DNA of 64,000 nt, taken from CAJXQU01 sp965223825 (lineage in GTDB: Bacteria > Pseudomonadota > Gammaproteobacteria > CAJXQU01). The notes under the pieces were generated by a model. The model saw only the letters and a list, made by a program, of their open reading frames with translations. It did no database searches and was not told the DNA's origin. Of the stretch, positions 36,188 to 45,212 are shown in pieces; position 1 is the first letter of the stretch, and each line of letters begins with the position of its first letter. The position numbers and the translations under genes were made by a program. The stretch is from the NCBI GenBank assembly GCA_965223825.1, contig OZ245018.1, positions 558,001 through 622,000 on the forward strand, read 5' to 3'.

Positions 36188-36967
36188 CTAGTCCGATCCG
36201 CCGAGTAACCGTGTGCGTACGATTTCATAGAGTCGATTGCCGAGCACGGTTTTCATGCTGGTGAGAATAAATTGACGTAAGCGCATTTTTTTCATGGCGC
36301 TGCCTTCACCGGACACCAGCGATGCGAAGGTTGTAATGTCCATATCCCGCGTGATCGCAATGCGTTTGATCGCGAAGGGATTACAGCGACAATCGTTATA
36401 GCCGAGTTCTGACGTACAGAGACGCTCATAACCCAATTCTAAGGCAAAGCGACGCGTGCGGTGATCGCCACGCCCACCGGGGAGCGCGATGGTACTGATC
36501 GCATGACCAAGGATGTCTTCCAACCGTGATTTGCTTTCAGATAATTCTGAGCGCATTTCGTCATCGTCCATATCGCTTAGATACTTATGCGTCACGCCAT
36601 GCGAGTCAATGGCCATACCGGCCGCGTCGAGCTCACGGAGTTGATCTTCATTCATGCTGAAATCATTACCAATCCAATCGGTGGTGATGTAAAACTCCGC
36701 AGGTATTTGTCGTTCTTTTAATAACGGAAAGGCAGCGGTGTAATTTGTGATGCAGCCATCGTCAAACGTGACGACGACAGGTTTATCGGTATCACATAGA
36801 TCGCCAGACTTGGCCAGCGTGCAAGGGGTATAGCCATTCGCCAGCAACCAATCCATGTGCGCAATAAACTGCGCGGTGGAGACGCTGTAGACAGGGTCAA
36901 ATCGACCAGGGTCGTCTTCCGAATCCTGGATACCGTGATACATCAAAACGGGATATCGTGAAATCAT
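36188..36967 (-). CDS. Polysaccharide deacetylase family protein (NodB domain)
   Basis: A 259-aa carbohydrate esterase-4 type protein. Motif 1 is present as VVTFDDGCITNY, motif 2 as IDSHGVTHKYLS, and later ALPGGRGDHRTRRFALELG matches motif 3. The metal-binding Asp-His-His set is therefore intact. It should remove acetyl groups from a polysaccharide or a lipid-linked sugar; no signal peptide is seen, so it may act in the cytoplasm or at the inner face. It is first of the polysaccharide operon and 21 nt before the GT2 gene. Confidence 0.87.
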   Translation of the reverse strand: MISRYPVLMYHGIQDSEDDPGRFDPVYSVSTAQFIAHMDWLLANGYTPCTLAKSGDLCDTDKPVVVTFDDGCITNYTAAFPLLKERQIPAEFYITTDWIGNDFSMNEDQLRELDAAGMAIDSHGVTHKYLSDMDDDEMRSELSESKSRLEDILGHAISTIALPGGRGDHRTRRFALELGYERLCTSELGYNDCRCNPFAIKRIAITRDMDITTFASLVSGEGSAMKKMRLRQFILTSMKTVLGNRLYEIVRTRLLGGSD

Positions 36968-37075
36968 GGGCTTTGTGTGTTCTGCTCTCTAGAGTTTATT
37001 CTGCGCCAGCTCATTATTTTTATCGTCCACCGGCGCGATTATTTGAGGATCATTGTGTTAACTAACGGTTCAAGC

Positions 37076-37891
37076 CTACGCCGCACCAACGCGGAAGACA
37101 AAGAACCAGACCAAAAATACACCGAGCAACAAGCGGTAAATGACAAACGGCATCATGCCGATGCGATCAATGATTTTCAGAAAAAAGTGTATGCACAAAT
37201 AGGCGCTAATGCACGATAGCACGGTAACGAAGGTCAAGCCGAACAGATCAATCGGTCCACCGGCTTCGATCAAGTCCTTAGTTTTAAGCCCAGATGCAGC
37301 GAGAATTAACGGAATGGAAAGCAAAAATGAAAAGCGTGCCGCTGCTTTACGGGTAAGGCCGAGCATGAGACCCGCTGTCATCGTAATGCCCGATCGCGAC
37401 GTCCCCGGGATCAGCGCCAATGCTTGAGCCAGACCGATCTTTACCGCATCTTTGGCGGTGAGGGTTTTCTCTGTGCGAATATAGGTCGCGGTACGATCGG
37501 CATACCAAAGTAATAGGCCAAATAAGATCGTCGTCGTTGCGATCACGAGTGGGCTGCGCAAAACCGTTTCCACATAATCTTTAATTAGGAGACCAAAGAT
37601 TACAGCGGGAATTGTACCGATGATGACTGCCCAGCCGAGTCTGCTTTGTTCTGTCGCTTCGCCACCCGAAACGCGGCTGAACCAAGCAAATAACACCTCG
37701 CGAATATCTTTACGGAAATAAAAGACGACTGCGAAGAGCGATCCAAAATGCACCGCGACATCATAAACAAGACCCTGATCTTCCCAGCCGAGTAACGCGG
37801 GTACGAGGATCAAATGGGCAGAACTTGAAATAGGTAAAAATTCGGTCAGTCCTTGCATGAGCGCCAGAACGATGAGTTGTATGATGTCCAA
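37076..37891 (-). CDS. uppP: Undecaprenyl-diphosphatase
   Basis: A 271-aa inner-membrane protein of the BacA/UppP family with about seven to eight hydrophobic segments. It dephosphorylates undecaprenyl diphosphate so that the lipid carrier can be reused in peptidoglycan and polysaccharide synthesis. Signature blocks: LMQGLTEFLPISSSAHL near the N-terminus with the catalytic Glu, and ALIPGTSRSGITMTAGLMLG (PGxSRSG motif) near 160-180. It lies upstream of the polysaccharide genes in the same direction but 109 nt away. Confidence 0.96.
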   Translation of the reverse strand: MDIIQLIVLALMQGLTEFLPISSSAHLILVPALLGWEDQGLVYDVAVHFGSLFAVVFYFRKDIREVLFAWFSRVSGGEATEQSRLGWAVIIGTIPAVIFGLLIKDYVETVLRSPLVIATTTILFGLLLWYADRTATYIRTEKTLTAKDAVKIGLAQALALIPGTSRSGITMTAGLMLGLTRKAAARFSFLLSIPLILAASGLKTKDLIEAGGPIDLFGLTFVTVLSCISAYLCIHFFLKIIDRIGMMPFVIYRLLLGVFLVWFFVFRVGAA

Positions 37892-37947
37892 TCGAAATTC
37901 CTTTAAATTAGTGACGTTGTGACGTTAAAAAATTCTATGGTGGGCGA

Positions 37948-39189
37948 TCACAAATGATGAGTGCGATCGCCCTGCACGAAGCCGCGAAGTGGTTTGTCAT
38001 ACCCGCGGGCCAAGGCGATGACCTTAAACCGCTCACCCATTTCATCGGGCAGGGTCAATGTTTTCACTGCTTGAGCCGCTTTTAAATAAGCTATTTGTCG
38101 GCTTTGATCATCTATTAATTTATCGTCGCCTAGACAATCTTCCAGACATTCAAGCAAACCACAGTTCATTAAAAACAGCGCTTGCGAAGTAAACCCCGCG
38201 ACGCTTAAACCTTGTGCAACGGCGGCTTCCGCAACGGCAGTAAAATCCACCGATGCTGTGATGTCTTGCAAGCCGATCAGGCATAAAGGATCGGCGTGCG
38301 CACGGTGTCTATAATGACAAAGTAACGTACCACCATCACGTTCTGGATGATAATACTCACGTCGCGTTTCGCCGTAGTCGACACATAAAATTACACCACG
38401 TTTAAGGCGAGCGGCGAGGCTGTTTATCCAGCCATGTAATTGCGGATTGAATTCAGAAATATAGCCAGCGTGTAAAGGGACGAGACAGTCCTCTTCAAGA
38501 CGTCGAACCTCAGCGTGCAACGCGCCTGATCCGGGGGTGAAAGTTTCGCTAAACATCGGCTGGGAATGCGCGTCCGTCGCGGGTTCGTAGGTAACGGATA
38601 TTTCTTCGATCGGGGCTGTTGGAGATTCGCTAATGCGAAAACGTCGCACGGGCATGGCATCGAGGACTTCGTTTGCGAGAATCACACCATCGAAGGCACC
38701 GGCCGGAAGTGTCTCCAACCATTCCACGCGTTCCATTAATTGCGGACAATGCTGATGTATTGTTTTTTCTTGCCTATGCCGTAAGTCAGCGCTTACTTCT
38801 ATGATGTAATATTTTTCAGGAAGTTGATCTGAACGCGCTAACGCATTCAACAGATCAACGGCTAAGCGACCACTTCCCGCGCCAAATTCGAGAATATTGG
38901 GGTGATCCAAATCAGCCAGAATTTCGCCGATCTGTTTGGCCAGCGTCGTCCCGAAAAGTGGTGTAAGTTCTGGCGCGGTGATGAAATCGCCAGCTGCTCC
39001 GAACTTACTCAAGCCGGCGCTGTAGTAACCCAAGCCGGGTTCATAAAGCGCCATTTGCATAAACTCAAAAAACGGCAGGTTGCCACCGGTTTGTTCGATT
39101 TTATCTGCGATTAGCTGACAGAGTTTTACGCTGTGTGCGCGGGCGTCCGCATCGGGTTCTGGCAGGCTATTGTGATCCGTTTGTTGCAT
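37948..39189 (-). CDS. SAM-dependent methyltransferase, MidA/NDUFAF7 family
   Basis: A 413-aa class I methyltransferase of the COG1565 (MidA) family. It starts with a helical part containing the conserved FMQMALYEPGLGYYSAG and FITAPELTPLFG blocks, followed by ILEFGAGSGRLAVDLL (SAM-binding) and GVILANEVLDAMPVRRF. In mitochondria the homologue NDUFAF7 methylates an arginine of complex I; the bacterial substrate is unknown. Its stop is 57 nt upstream of the uppP start. It is 72 nt downstream of the lipoprotein gene in the folB-folK group. Confidence 0.88.
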   Translation of the reverse strand: MQQTDHNSLPEPDADARAHSVKLCQLIADKIEQTGGNLPFFEFMQMALYEPGLGYYSAGLSKFGAAGDFITAPELTPLFGTTLAKQIGEILADLDHPNILEFGAGSGRLAVDLLNALARSDQLPEKYYIIEVSADLRHRQEKTIHQHCPQLMERVEWLETLPAGAFDGVILANEVLDAMPVRRFRISESPTAPIEEISVTYEPATDAHSQPMFSETFTPGSGALHAEVRRLEEDCLVPLHAGYISEFNPQLHGWINSLAARLKRGVILCVDYGETRREYYHPERDGGTLLCHYRHRAHADPLCLIGLQDITASVDFTAVAEAAVAQGLSVAGFTSQALFLMNCGLLECLEDCLGDDKLIDDQSRQIAYLKAAQAVKTLTLPDEMGERFKVIALARGYDKPLRGFVQGDRTHHL

Positions 39190-39261
39190 TTGCGTTGTGT
39201 TCGTTGAAAGGTGTGGAACGTAAGATCAGCATTCAAAAAATACTGAAAATAAACGAATGAC

Positions 39262-39717
39262 TTAACGCATTGCGGCTCTAAAATTCGGCAGATCGCCATC
39301 GAGGTTCCACTGTTTTGATTCCATATCCAGCCACCAGGATTGCCGATCCAGCATATCGACGACGCTGCCGCGATTCACATCATAAAAACTGATCTGCGCG
39401 ATCACGGTCGCTTCGGTTTGATCGTCATTGAGTTGTTGAATGTTGTATTCGTAAGAAGTAATGCGCACGTTTTTTAAAATGGCTTGATCACGCAGCGGTG
39501 TCGAATAGTTTTTCAGTTTAATGTAGGCCGCAGCGTTATTGATGTTGCCCCAACGCAGCGATTTTCGATAGTCATTTAAACTTAATTCGAGCTTATCGAG
39601 TTTTTTCGATTTATCCATGATGCCAGCGCAACCATTCATCGCGGTGAATAGGGTGAGGAGCAGCCCGATCAGGATATAGTCGCTGAGTGACGGGACTTGC
39701 ATGCGGTTTTTCATCAT
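39262..39717 (-). CDS. Putative lipoprotein of unknown function
   Basis: A 151-aa protein with a hydrophobic N-terminal segment (about 13-29) ending in AMNGCAG, a weak lipobox that would place the lipid at the cysteine near residue 30. The mature part has a helical start (KLDKLELSLNDYRKSLRWGN) and a beta-rich end with ISFYDVNRGSVVDMLDRQSWW, reminiscent of NTF2-like folds. I do not recognise a named family. Its ATG overlaps the folK stop by 4 nt, so it is coupled to folate genes, though no functional link is obvious. Confidence 0.65.
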   Translation of the reverse strand: MMKNRMQVPSLSDYILIGLLLTLFTAMNGCAGIMDKSKKLDKLELSLNDYRKSLRWGNINNAAAYIKLKNYSTPLRDQAILKNVRITSYEYNIQQLNDDQTEATVIAQISFYDVNRGSVVDMLDRQSWWLDMESKQWNLDGDLPNFRAAMR

Positions 39718-40259
39718 ATGCCTCTTGTGCTTTCGTGGGTGCTATCGAGCGTGATCGACAATTTTTTAATACTTTGCGTTGCGAATAAAGCTTGTGTTGC
39801 ATGCCAGGCAAAGGTCTGGCCGCTTTCTGGGTGCAGTTGGTCTGGCGCCAGTTCAGCCAGCGGTTGGGCGACGTAGGCGTACACCGTTATGTCGCGACGT
39901 GGTAGATCAAATTGATCGTCATGCTGAATGTGATCGCCGAAAAGCAGGAGATCAAGATCCAACGGGCAGTGATCCGCTCGTCGCGGGTGACGTTGTGTTT
40001 CGATCTGCTTGAGCTGACTGTGCACCGTCGACAATGCTTGATCCGATTCAAAACATACGACCAAGTTGTAGTAACTCGGCACGTTGTTGATTGGTCTGAC
40101 GGGTTGATCCGCATGTTGCTTGACGCTACTCATCGCGGTTGTTTCGTAGATCGATGAAAGCGCGCAATCGCCAAAAGTGGCTTGCAGTGCCGCGATGGCG
40201 AAACCCAAGTTTACTGCGCGATCCTGATTTGATCCAAGTCCGACATACACTTTAGTCAC
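39714..40259 (-). CDS. folK: 2-amino-4-hydroxy-6-hydroxymethyldihydropteridine diphosphokinase
   Basis: A 181-aa cytoplasmic enzyme that moves pyrophosphate from ATP to the pterin in folate synthesis. Signature blocks: YVGLGSNQDRAVNLG at the start and RRADHCPLDLDLLLFGD (the HPPK signature with its Asp pair). The usual YNLVV is present as YYNLVVCFE. I placed the start at the GTG at 40259, just before the GLGSN motif, so that it overlaps the folB stop by only 8 nt; an ATG at 40289 would add 10 residues and overlap folB by 38 nt. FolB acts two steps earlier in the same pathway. Confidence 0.9.
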   Translation of the reverse strand: MTKVYVGLGSNQDRAVNLGFAIAALQATFGDCALSSIYETTAMSSVKQHADQPVRPINNVPSYYNLVVCFESDQALSTVHSQLKQIETQRHPRRADHCPLDLDLLLFGDHIQHDDQFDLPRRDITVYAYVAQPLAELAPDQLHPESGQTFAWHATQALFATQSIKKLSITLDSTHESTRGI

Positions 40260-40605
40260 GGCAGCGCTCGATGATAATACCGACATCACGCGCTTCCGGT
40301 ACAGCGCCTTTTTTATTGATTTTCAAACGCATCCATTTCACGCTGAATTCATCCAGTATGATTTGCTCGATACCGTCGGCGATGGATTCAATCAATTTGA
40401 AACTGCTGGCTTCAACATAGCCGACCACACGTTGAGCGACAGCAGCGTAATCGATGGTGTATTGCAGATCATCCGTTTTGCCTGCTTGTCGAATGTCAGT
40501 GCCCATTTCAATATCGAAAATTAATGTTTGTTTGTATTTACGCTCCCAATCATACACGCCGATGATCGCGTCAGCGCGTAAATCTGTCAGGTATACGATA
40601 TCCAT
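40252..40605 (-). CDS. folB: Dihydroneopterin aldolase
   Basis: A 117-aa enzyme that cleaves dihydroneopterin to 6-hydroxymethyldihydropterin and glycolaldehyde. The N-terminal IVYLTDLRADAIIGVYDWER block, with the Glu in DWER, and the later YTIDYAAVAQRVV and KLIESIADGIEQII blocks match FolB. The C-terminal KWMRLKINKKGAVPEARDVG includes the conserved Lys. It starts the folB-folK-lipoprotein group on the minus strand and diverges from plsY. Confidence 0.94.
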   Translation of the reverse strand: MDIVYLTDLRADAIIGVYDWERKYKQTLIFDIEMGTDIRQAGKTDDLQYTIDYAAVAQRVVGYVEASSFKLIESIADGIEQIILDEFSVKWMRLKINKKGAVPEARDVGIIIERCRD

Positions 40606-40986
40606 CGTCTTCTCCTTGTCATGCGGAATCGGTGGCGCTTTGCCGCTTAGTGTTCGTTATTATTAATTATGATTGATTCTTAAATGTATGGGGTTTTATG
40701 TTTGCTTCAGCGCGACTGAATTGACACGTTTCAGTAACAGCCGCGTCAGAATCAACGGTCGATAATGGGCCACTTCGGGGTTATCATATCCATCGTTCTA
40801 ATTAAGCGTAAGCTGGTGCGCTGTGTCAAGCATTGTGCCGCACCACGGTAGAATGGTTAGGTACCCCCTCCGTTTCTGCTGGACGATTTCAGAGCCGGTA
40901 TTTCAGGCTACTTTATTTAACGCCGGTATTTTCGCATCAGGGGAGTCCTGATCTGGCTAATCCAAACGTGGGTAACAATAACGACC
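40606..40986. other. 381-bp intergenic region between folB and plsY
   Basis: A divergent promoter region without a credible gene. A TTGACA at 40721-40726 has no well-placed -10. A 7-bp hairpin TGGTGCG/CGCACCA spans 40814-40845. Short frames here do not look coding. I see no tRNA or known riboswitch pattern. Confidence 0.5.
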
Positions 40987-41610
40987 ATGCTAATCCAACT
41001 TTCTCTCGTTCTTCTCGCGTACCTTTTTGGTTCTATCAGTGCTGCGGTAGTGGTGTGTCGGATGTTGGGTTATGACGACCCGCGTGAGCATGGTTCGAAA
41101 AACCCCGGGGCGACCAATGTGCTGCGTCTTTACGGTAAGCGTGCAGCCCTTGCGACGTTGACTGGAGACTTGTTGAAAGGTTTGGTTCCGGTATTGGTCG
41201 GTAAGTTGTTGGGTATGCCGCACATTGTACTCGCAGCGATCGGCATGGCCGCCTTTCTCGGTCATCTATTTCCGATCTTTTTTAAGTTTAAGGGCGGTAA
41301 AGGTATCGCGACATTCATTGGTGTGATCTACGGTTTTGCTTGGCCACTTGGGGTGTTTTTCATGTTGGAATGGGCCGTGATCGCTTACTTGTTTAAGTAT
41401 TCATCGCTGGCAGCATTAGTTGCAGCAAGCACCGTTCTGATCGCCGTCAACATGCTACTACCGGCACCGTATTATCTGATTGCGTGCCTGATCATGGTGG
41501 CGTTAATCTTCTGGCGACATAAAACCAATATTCAAAACCTGCTGAATGGTACTGAAGGTAAACTGGGTAAAAAGAAAAAAAGTGAAGAAGTTGCCGTTGA
41601 GCTTGAGTGA
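40987..41610 (+). CDS. plsY: Glycerol-3-phosphate acyltransferase PlsY
   Basis: A 207-aa inner-membrane enzyme that transfers an acyl group from acyl-phosphate to glycerol-3-phosphate. It has about five hydrophobic segments. The three family motifs are visible: GSISAAVV at the start, HGSKNPGATNVLR (about 36-48), and KFKGGKGIATF (about 101-111). It is typically encoded opposite folB in gammaproteobacteria, as here. A Lys-rich C-terminal tail (LGKKKKSEEVAVELE) is cytoplasmic. Confidence 0.95.
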   Translation: MLIQLSLVLLAYLFGSISAAVVVCRMLGYDDPREHGSKNPGATNVLRLYGKRAALATLTGDLLKGLVPVLVGKLLGMPHIVLAAIGMAAFLGHLFPIFFKFKGGKGIATFIGVIYGFAWPLGVFFMLEWAVIAYLFKYSSLAALVAASTVLIAVNMLLPAPYYLIACLIMVALIFWRHKTNIQNLLNGTEGKLGKKKKSEEVAVELE

Positions 41611-41682
41611 TCGTGTGAGTGTTGGTTGAAAATGTTGCTAGACCGCTGACTGTGTGCAGGTTTGTCATCGTCCGCAAATGGA

Positions 41683-41717
41683 TAAAAACAGATCCGATCA
41701 TTCCTGACCAGATCTGT
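41683..41717 (-). terminator. Terminator of the dehydrogenase gene
   Basis: ACAGATC (41688-41694) pairs with GATCTGT (41711-41717), loop 16 nt, and on the minus strand the hairpin is followed by a TTTTT run (plus-strand A bases 41684-41688). It lies 17 bp beyond the minus-strand gene that ends at 41734. Confidence 0.5.
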
Positions 41718-41733
41718 ATGCATCACCGTCAGT

Positions 41734-42606
41734 TTATTTATTGGTGAATAGTGCGCGTTTTAAGCGAAACAAACCCGAAATATCTTCTTCACCATGTCCA
41801 TCGGCCATCAGTGTTTCGTAATCTTTCAGTGTCGCTTCAACACATGGTAATTCCACATCGGCTGTATTTTTCGCCATGTCGTGGCAAATACATAAATCTT
41901 TATGATGTAACGCCAGTTTAAAACCAGGATCAAAAACATCATTCACCATGGTTTTACCGCGATGATCAAGAAACCAATTTCCCGCCGCGCCGCTGCCAAC
42001 CACATCGATGACTTTTTCCAGATCAAGATCCATCGCTTCACCAAACGCTAATGCTTCTGTGACAGCCTGAGCAATGCCCGCCGCCATGATCTGATTTACT
42101 GCTTTGGTTGCCTGCCCGCTACCAACCGGTCCCATGTGAATAATTTTGCCGCCGATGGTTTCCAGCACAGGGCGGACTTTTTCAACGATTGCTGCATCGC
42201 CACCGATCATCATCGCCATCGTGCCTTTGCGTGCGCCTTCGACACCGCCCGAAACTGGGCTATCGAGAAAGTCTGCTCCAACAGATGATAGGAGATCTGC
42301 CAGCACTTTCGCTGTGCCAGAGCTGACCGTGGAAGTGTCGATGACGATGGTTCCGGGTTGAATGCCGGGTAACATTGCCTTTACCACCTCGATTACATCG
42401 GCATCGCGCGAGACGCAGGTAATGATCAACTCACAAGCCTGTGCCACGGCCTCAGGAGATGCCGCCGCTGTCAAACCTGTCTGATCAGCAATGTGCTGCG
42501 CAGGGGCGTCAGATCGATTCCAAAATGATGTGAGATGTCCCGCTTTATGTAAATTTATCGCCATACCGGCACCCATTGCGCCGAGACCGATTACGCCTGT
42601 TTTCAT
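41734..42606 (-). CDS. NAD(P)-dependent oxidoreductase, 3-hydroxyisobutyrate dehydrogenase family
   Basis: A 290-aa beta-hydroxyacid dehydrogenase. The N-terminal Rossmann motif is GVIGLGAMGAGMAINLHKAG, the substrate-binding DSPVSGGVEGARKGTM block is in the middle, and the catalytic Lys is in GSGQATKAVNQ. The family includes 3-hydroxyisobutyrate, tartronate semialdehyde and related dehydrogenases, and the exact substrate cannot be told. The ATG at 42606 is chosen: AAGGA lies 7 nt before it, and it fits the family N-terminus; an upstream ATG (42624) adds six residues. Confidence 0.88.
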   Translation of the reverse strand: MKTGVIGLGAMGAGMAINLHKAGHLTSFWNRSDAPAQHIADQTGLTAAASPEAVAQACELIITCVSRDADVIEVVKAMLPGIQPGTIVIDTSTVSSGTAKVLADLLSSVGADFLDSPVSGGVEGARKGTMAMMIGGDAAIVEKVRPVLETIGGKIIHMGPVGSGQATKAVNQIMAAGIAQAVTEALAFGEAMDLDLEKVIDVVGSGAAGNWFLDHRGKTMVNDVFDPGFKLALHHKDLCICHDMAKNTADVELPCVEATLKDYETLMADGHGEEDISGLFRLKRALFTNK

Positions 42607-42722
42607 CTGTCTTTCCTTATGCACCGTAAGAGACGCACAATTTTAACGGGAAATGTCGGCGGGATCTTGTTGGGGTTACATCGTTGAGGTTTAATCGAGT
42701 TTCAATTGAGAATAAGGATGAC

Positions 42723-43298
42723 TCAAAAGCACGTCGTGGCAGGAAAGCTGGAATCCTGAATCGGTGTAAAAGACTGCGCATGAATAGCGTAGGATAAATT
42801 CGGTTGGAATCCGTTATAGCTCAGCGGGGAGCTGGAGTGATCAGAGGCGATGCCATTTTCCAAATCGTGGATCAAATTTTTCATTGCGTCGATTTCCGCT
42901 TGCTGAGCAGCGATAATTCGGTTGGCCAAATCTTGCACGCGCGGGTCAGAAATGTCTGCACGTGTGCTGGTTAAGATCGCAATGGAATGATGCGGGATCA
43001 TTGCTTTCATCCAACTCACATCATCTACCGTTTGTTGGCTGCGAACCAGATATAACGATCCGCTAAACCCGATCAGTCCTAGACAAATAATCAACAAATT
43101 AATGCGACTGGAGGGGTACATGCCCCACATGAAGATCAACATCACAATCGCCATCGAAGCACCCATCAATACCGCCATGTACGCGCGTGTTTCGCTGAAG
43201 AAAAGATGATCCAATTCGTAGGTGTTGAGATACATTAGAGCGAACATGATCATGGAAGAAACGACAATCATGATCGCGAAGTTGAAATAATGCTGCAT
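42723..43298 (-). CDS. DUF305 membrane protein
   Basis: A 191-aa protein with three or four hydrophobic segments in the first 100 residues, followed by a DUF305 (ferritin-like) helical part. The MIPHHSIAILTS motif is typical of DUF305 proteins, where the His pair may bind a metal such as copper. The C-terminal 30 residues are polar and poor in motifs. I chose the ATG at 43298, which follows GGGGAAG by 4 nt; the frame extends to 43337. Its role is unknown. Confidence 0.8.
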   Translation of the reverse strand: MQHYFNFAIMIVVSSMIMFALMYLNTYELDHLFFSETRAYMAVLMGASMAIVMLIFMWGMYPSSRINLLIICLGLIGFSGSLYLVRSQQTVDDVSWMKAMIPHHSIAILTSTRADISDPRVQDLANRIIAAQQAEIDAMKNLIHDLENGIASDHSSSPLSYNGFQPNLSYAIHAQSFTPIQDSSFPATTCF

Positions 43299-43762
43299 AA
43301 GACTTCCCCAAGTCGTACCGACGACACAATCGGCCAAAATAAAACGTGGTTAAAAGTCTAGTCAGACGTGGTTGAGGGGAATAGCAGACGGGTCTGGTGT
43401 GAGTGTGGGAGGATGCTTACAGTTGTACTATGAATTTAAATTACAATTAAATGCTTTCAGGAAACTTAGCATTTAGTTCAGAGATCTAATCCAACCGAAT
43501 AAGGTAATTCTATACCTGAATGACGGTGAGCTAATCTAGATAATTTGCCTCTTAGCATTCTCCAGTCTATCCAATCATTACCTTTTGGAAAAACAATATC
43601 TTTGATTTGATTTAACAAGTTTATGTCTTTGCTACGAGCTTCTTTCCACCAATAGTTTTCTTACGCTTTATTCTGTTGGTGTTAAATGAAAACTTCCAAC
43701 TTTACGTTTATGCATTTCAATATTTTGTTGTTCTAAATTAAGTTAAGAAAAGCGGTAGTTTT
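43299..43762. other. 464-bp AT-rich gap with a decayed gene
   Basis: The region upstream of the DUF305 gene and downstream of the M20 peptidase gene. The half from about 43440 to 43745 is AT-rich and contains the coding remnant at 43478-43742. The part at 43338-43440 shows nothing recognisable. An AAATGCT/AGCATTT hairpin at 43449-43474 follows the remnant on the minus strand. Confidence 0.5.
43478..43742 (-). pseudogene. Decayed gene fragment, frame-shifted and truncated
   Basis: Two adjoining minus-strand reading frames look like parts of one protein. The first (43742 to 43668) ends in MHKRKVGSFHLTPTE and a stop; the second, in another frame (43660 to 43478), has 60 residues including YWWKEARSKDIN, NQIKDIVFPKGNDWIDWRM and SRLAHRHSGIELPYSVG before a TGA. 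Both have amino-acid composition like real protein. There is no start codon with a ribosome site, so I read it as a gene that lost its 5' end and gained a frameshift. I do not recognise the family. AT richness suggests foreign origin. Confidence 0.45.
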
Positions 43763-45190
43763 TTATTGTGAATATAGCTCAAAATGATCCGCAATCACCC
43801 TCGCCACACAACACGTCAGTTTTTTCCCCGTTGGAATATGTAAAAATTCATTCGGGCCGTGTGCATTGGATTTTGGTCCGAGGACGCCGGTGATCATAAA
43901 TTGCGCTTGTGGGAATTTTTCGCCGAGCATGCCCATGAAAGGAATTGATCCGCCTTCGCCCATGTGGACGGCTTGCTTGCCGAAGAATGTATTAGAAGCC
44001 TGATCAATGGAATTTTCTAACCAGTCAGCTAATTCAGGCGCATGCCAGCCGCTGGCAGCCCAGTCAGGTTTGAAGCTGATCTGCGCACCGTAGGGTGGAT
44101 CAGTTTCGAATATTTCCTGCATTTTTTTTGAAACTATTTCTGCATCGACTGTGGGTGGAAGGCGTAAAGAAATTTTTACTGTGGTGTTCGGCCGCAAGAC
44201 ATTTCCCGCATCGGCGACAGGGGGTAAACCATCCGCACCGATCACGCTGAGGACGGGTCGCCAGGTGCGATTCAAAACCAGCTCGGTTAAATCATCAGTG
44301 ACGGGTTTTGCAGCGTCAGTAAACGGAAAGCGGGTATAGCTCTTTGGGCCGATCACGTCGGCAGCGATCTTGGCTTGATCTTGGCGCGAGGTAGGAATTT
44401 CCGCGTAGGCTTCGTGGATCAAAATATGGCCAGTGTTGGCATCTTCAATCCGATCGAGCAGTTGCCGCACAATCCGAAATGAATCGGGAACAATGCCGCT
44501 AGCATCACCCGAATGTGCACCTGATCGGATGATATCGACAGACAATGTGCCGCCCGCCAGTCCGCGTAAAGATGACGTACACCAGAGTTGATCATAGTTG
44601 CCGCAACCAGAGTCCAAGCAGATCACTAAATCCGGTTGGCCAATACGATCCGCGAGTGTGTCGATGTAAAAGGGCAGATCGTAACTGCCGGATTCTTCGC
44701 AGGCTTCGATGATCACCACACAACGTGCGTGCGGAATATTTTGTTCTTGCAGGGCGGTAATTGCGGTGAGTGAAGCGAACATCGCGTAGCCGTCATCCGC
44801 GCCGCCACGTCCATAAAGTTTATCGCCGTCCATGACGGGAATCCACGGGCCGAGTCCATCTTTCCAACCTTTCATTTCCGGTTGTTTATCAAGATGGCCG
44901 TACATGAGAATCGTGCGATCAGCTTGCGTTTGATCGGTCGCAGGAATGTCCATATAGATGAGTGGCGTACGGCCTTCTAAACGTACAACGTCCAACACCA
45001 TGCCGGGAATGGCAAGCGCCTGCGCCCAGTTGACGAATTGATCGACGACCTTTTCCATAAAACCGTTCGCTTGCCAGTTAGGATCGAACGCGGGTGATTT
45101 ATTTGGAATGCGGATATAGTCAATTAGCTCGGGAACGATGGAGTCGTCCCATCGGCTGAAAACATGGTTTTGCAGTTGTTCGTTGTTCAT
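43763..45190 (-). CDS. M20 family metallopeptidase (dipeptidase-like)
   Basis: A 475-aa cytoplasmic zinc exopeptidase or amidohydrolase. The metal-binding blocks are MYGHLDKQPEMKG, GRGGADDGYAMF, IEACEESGSYD (catalytic and ligand Glu), DSGCGNYD and the C-terminal SNAHGPNEFLHI with its final His. The dimerisation domain lies about 200-330 with GAHSGDASG. Similar proteins are CNDP-like dipeptidases. The ATG at 45190 has GAGGA 4-5 nt before it; the frame extends to 45229 without a better site. It is 22 nt after dgkA in the same direction. Confidence 0.88.
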   Translation of the reverse strand: MNNEQLQNHVFSRWDDSIVPELIDYIRIPNKSPAFDPNWQANGFMEKVVDQFVNWAQALAIPGMVLDVVRLEGRTPLIYMDIPATDQTQADRTILMYGHLDKQPEMKGWKDGLGPWIPVMDGDKLYGRGGADDGYAMFASLTAITALQEQNIPHARCVVIIEACEESGSYDLPFYIDTLADRIGQPDLVICLDSGCGNYDQLWCTSSLRGLAGGTLSVDIIRSGAHSGDASGIVPDSFRIVRQLLDRIEDANTGHILIHEAYAEIPTSRQDQAKIAADVIGPKSYTRFPFTDAAKPVTDDLTELVLNRTWRPVLSVIGADGLPPVADAGNVLRPNTTVKISLRLPPTVDAEIVSKKMQEIFETDPPYGAQISFKPDWAASGWHAPELADWLENSIDQASNTFFGKQAVHMGEGGSIPFMGMLGEKFPQAQFMITGVLGPKSNAHGPNEFLHIPTGKKLTCCVARVIADHFELYSQ

Positions 45191-45212
45191 TAATTCCTCA
45201 CAAAAAATGACG

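Noticed and set aside
40833..41075. An 80-codon frame before plsY
   Set aside because: It overlaps the plsY start in another frame and its composition is not protein-like.
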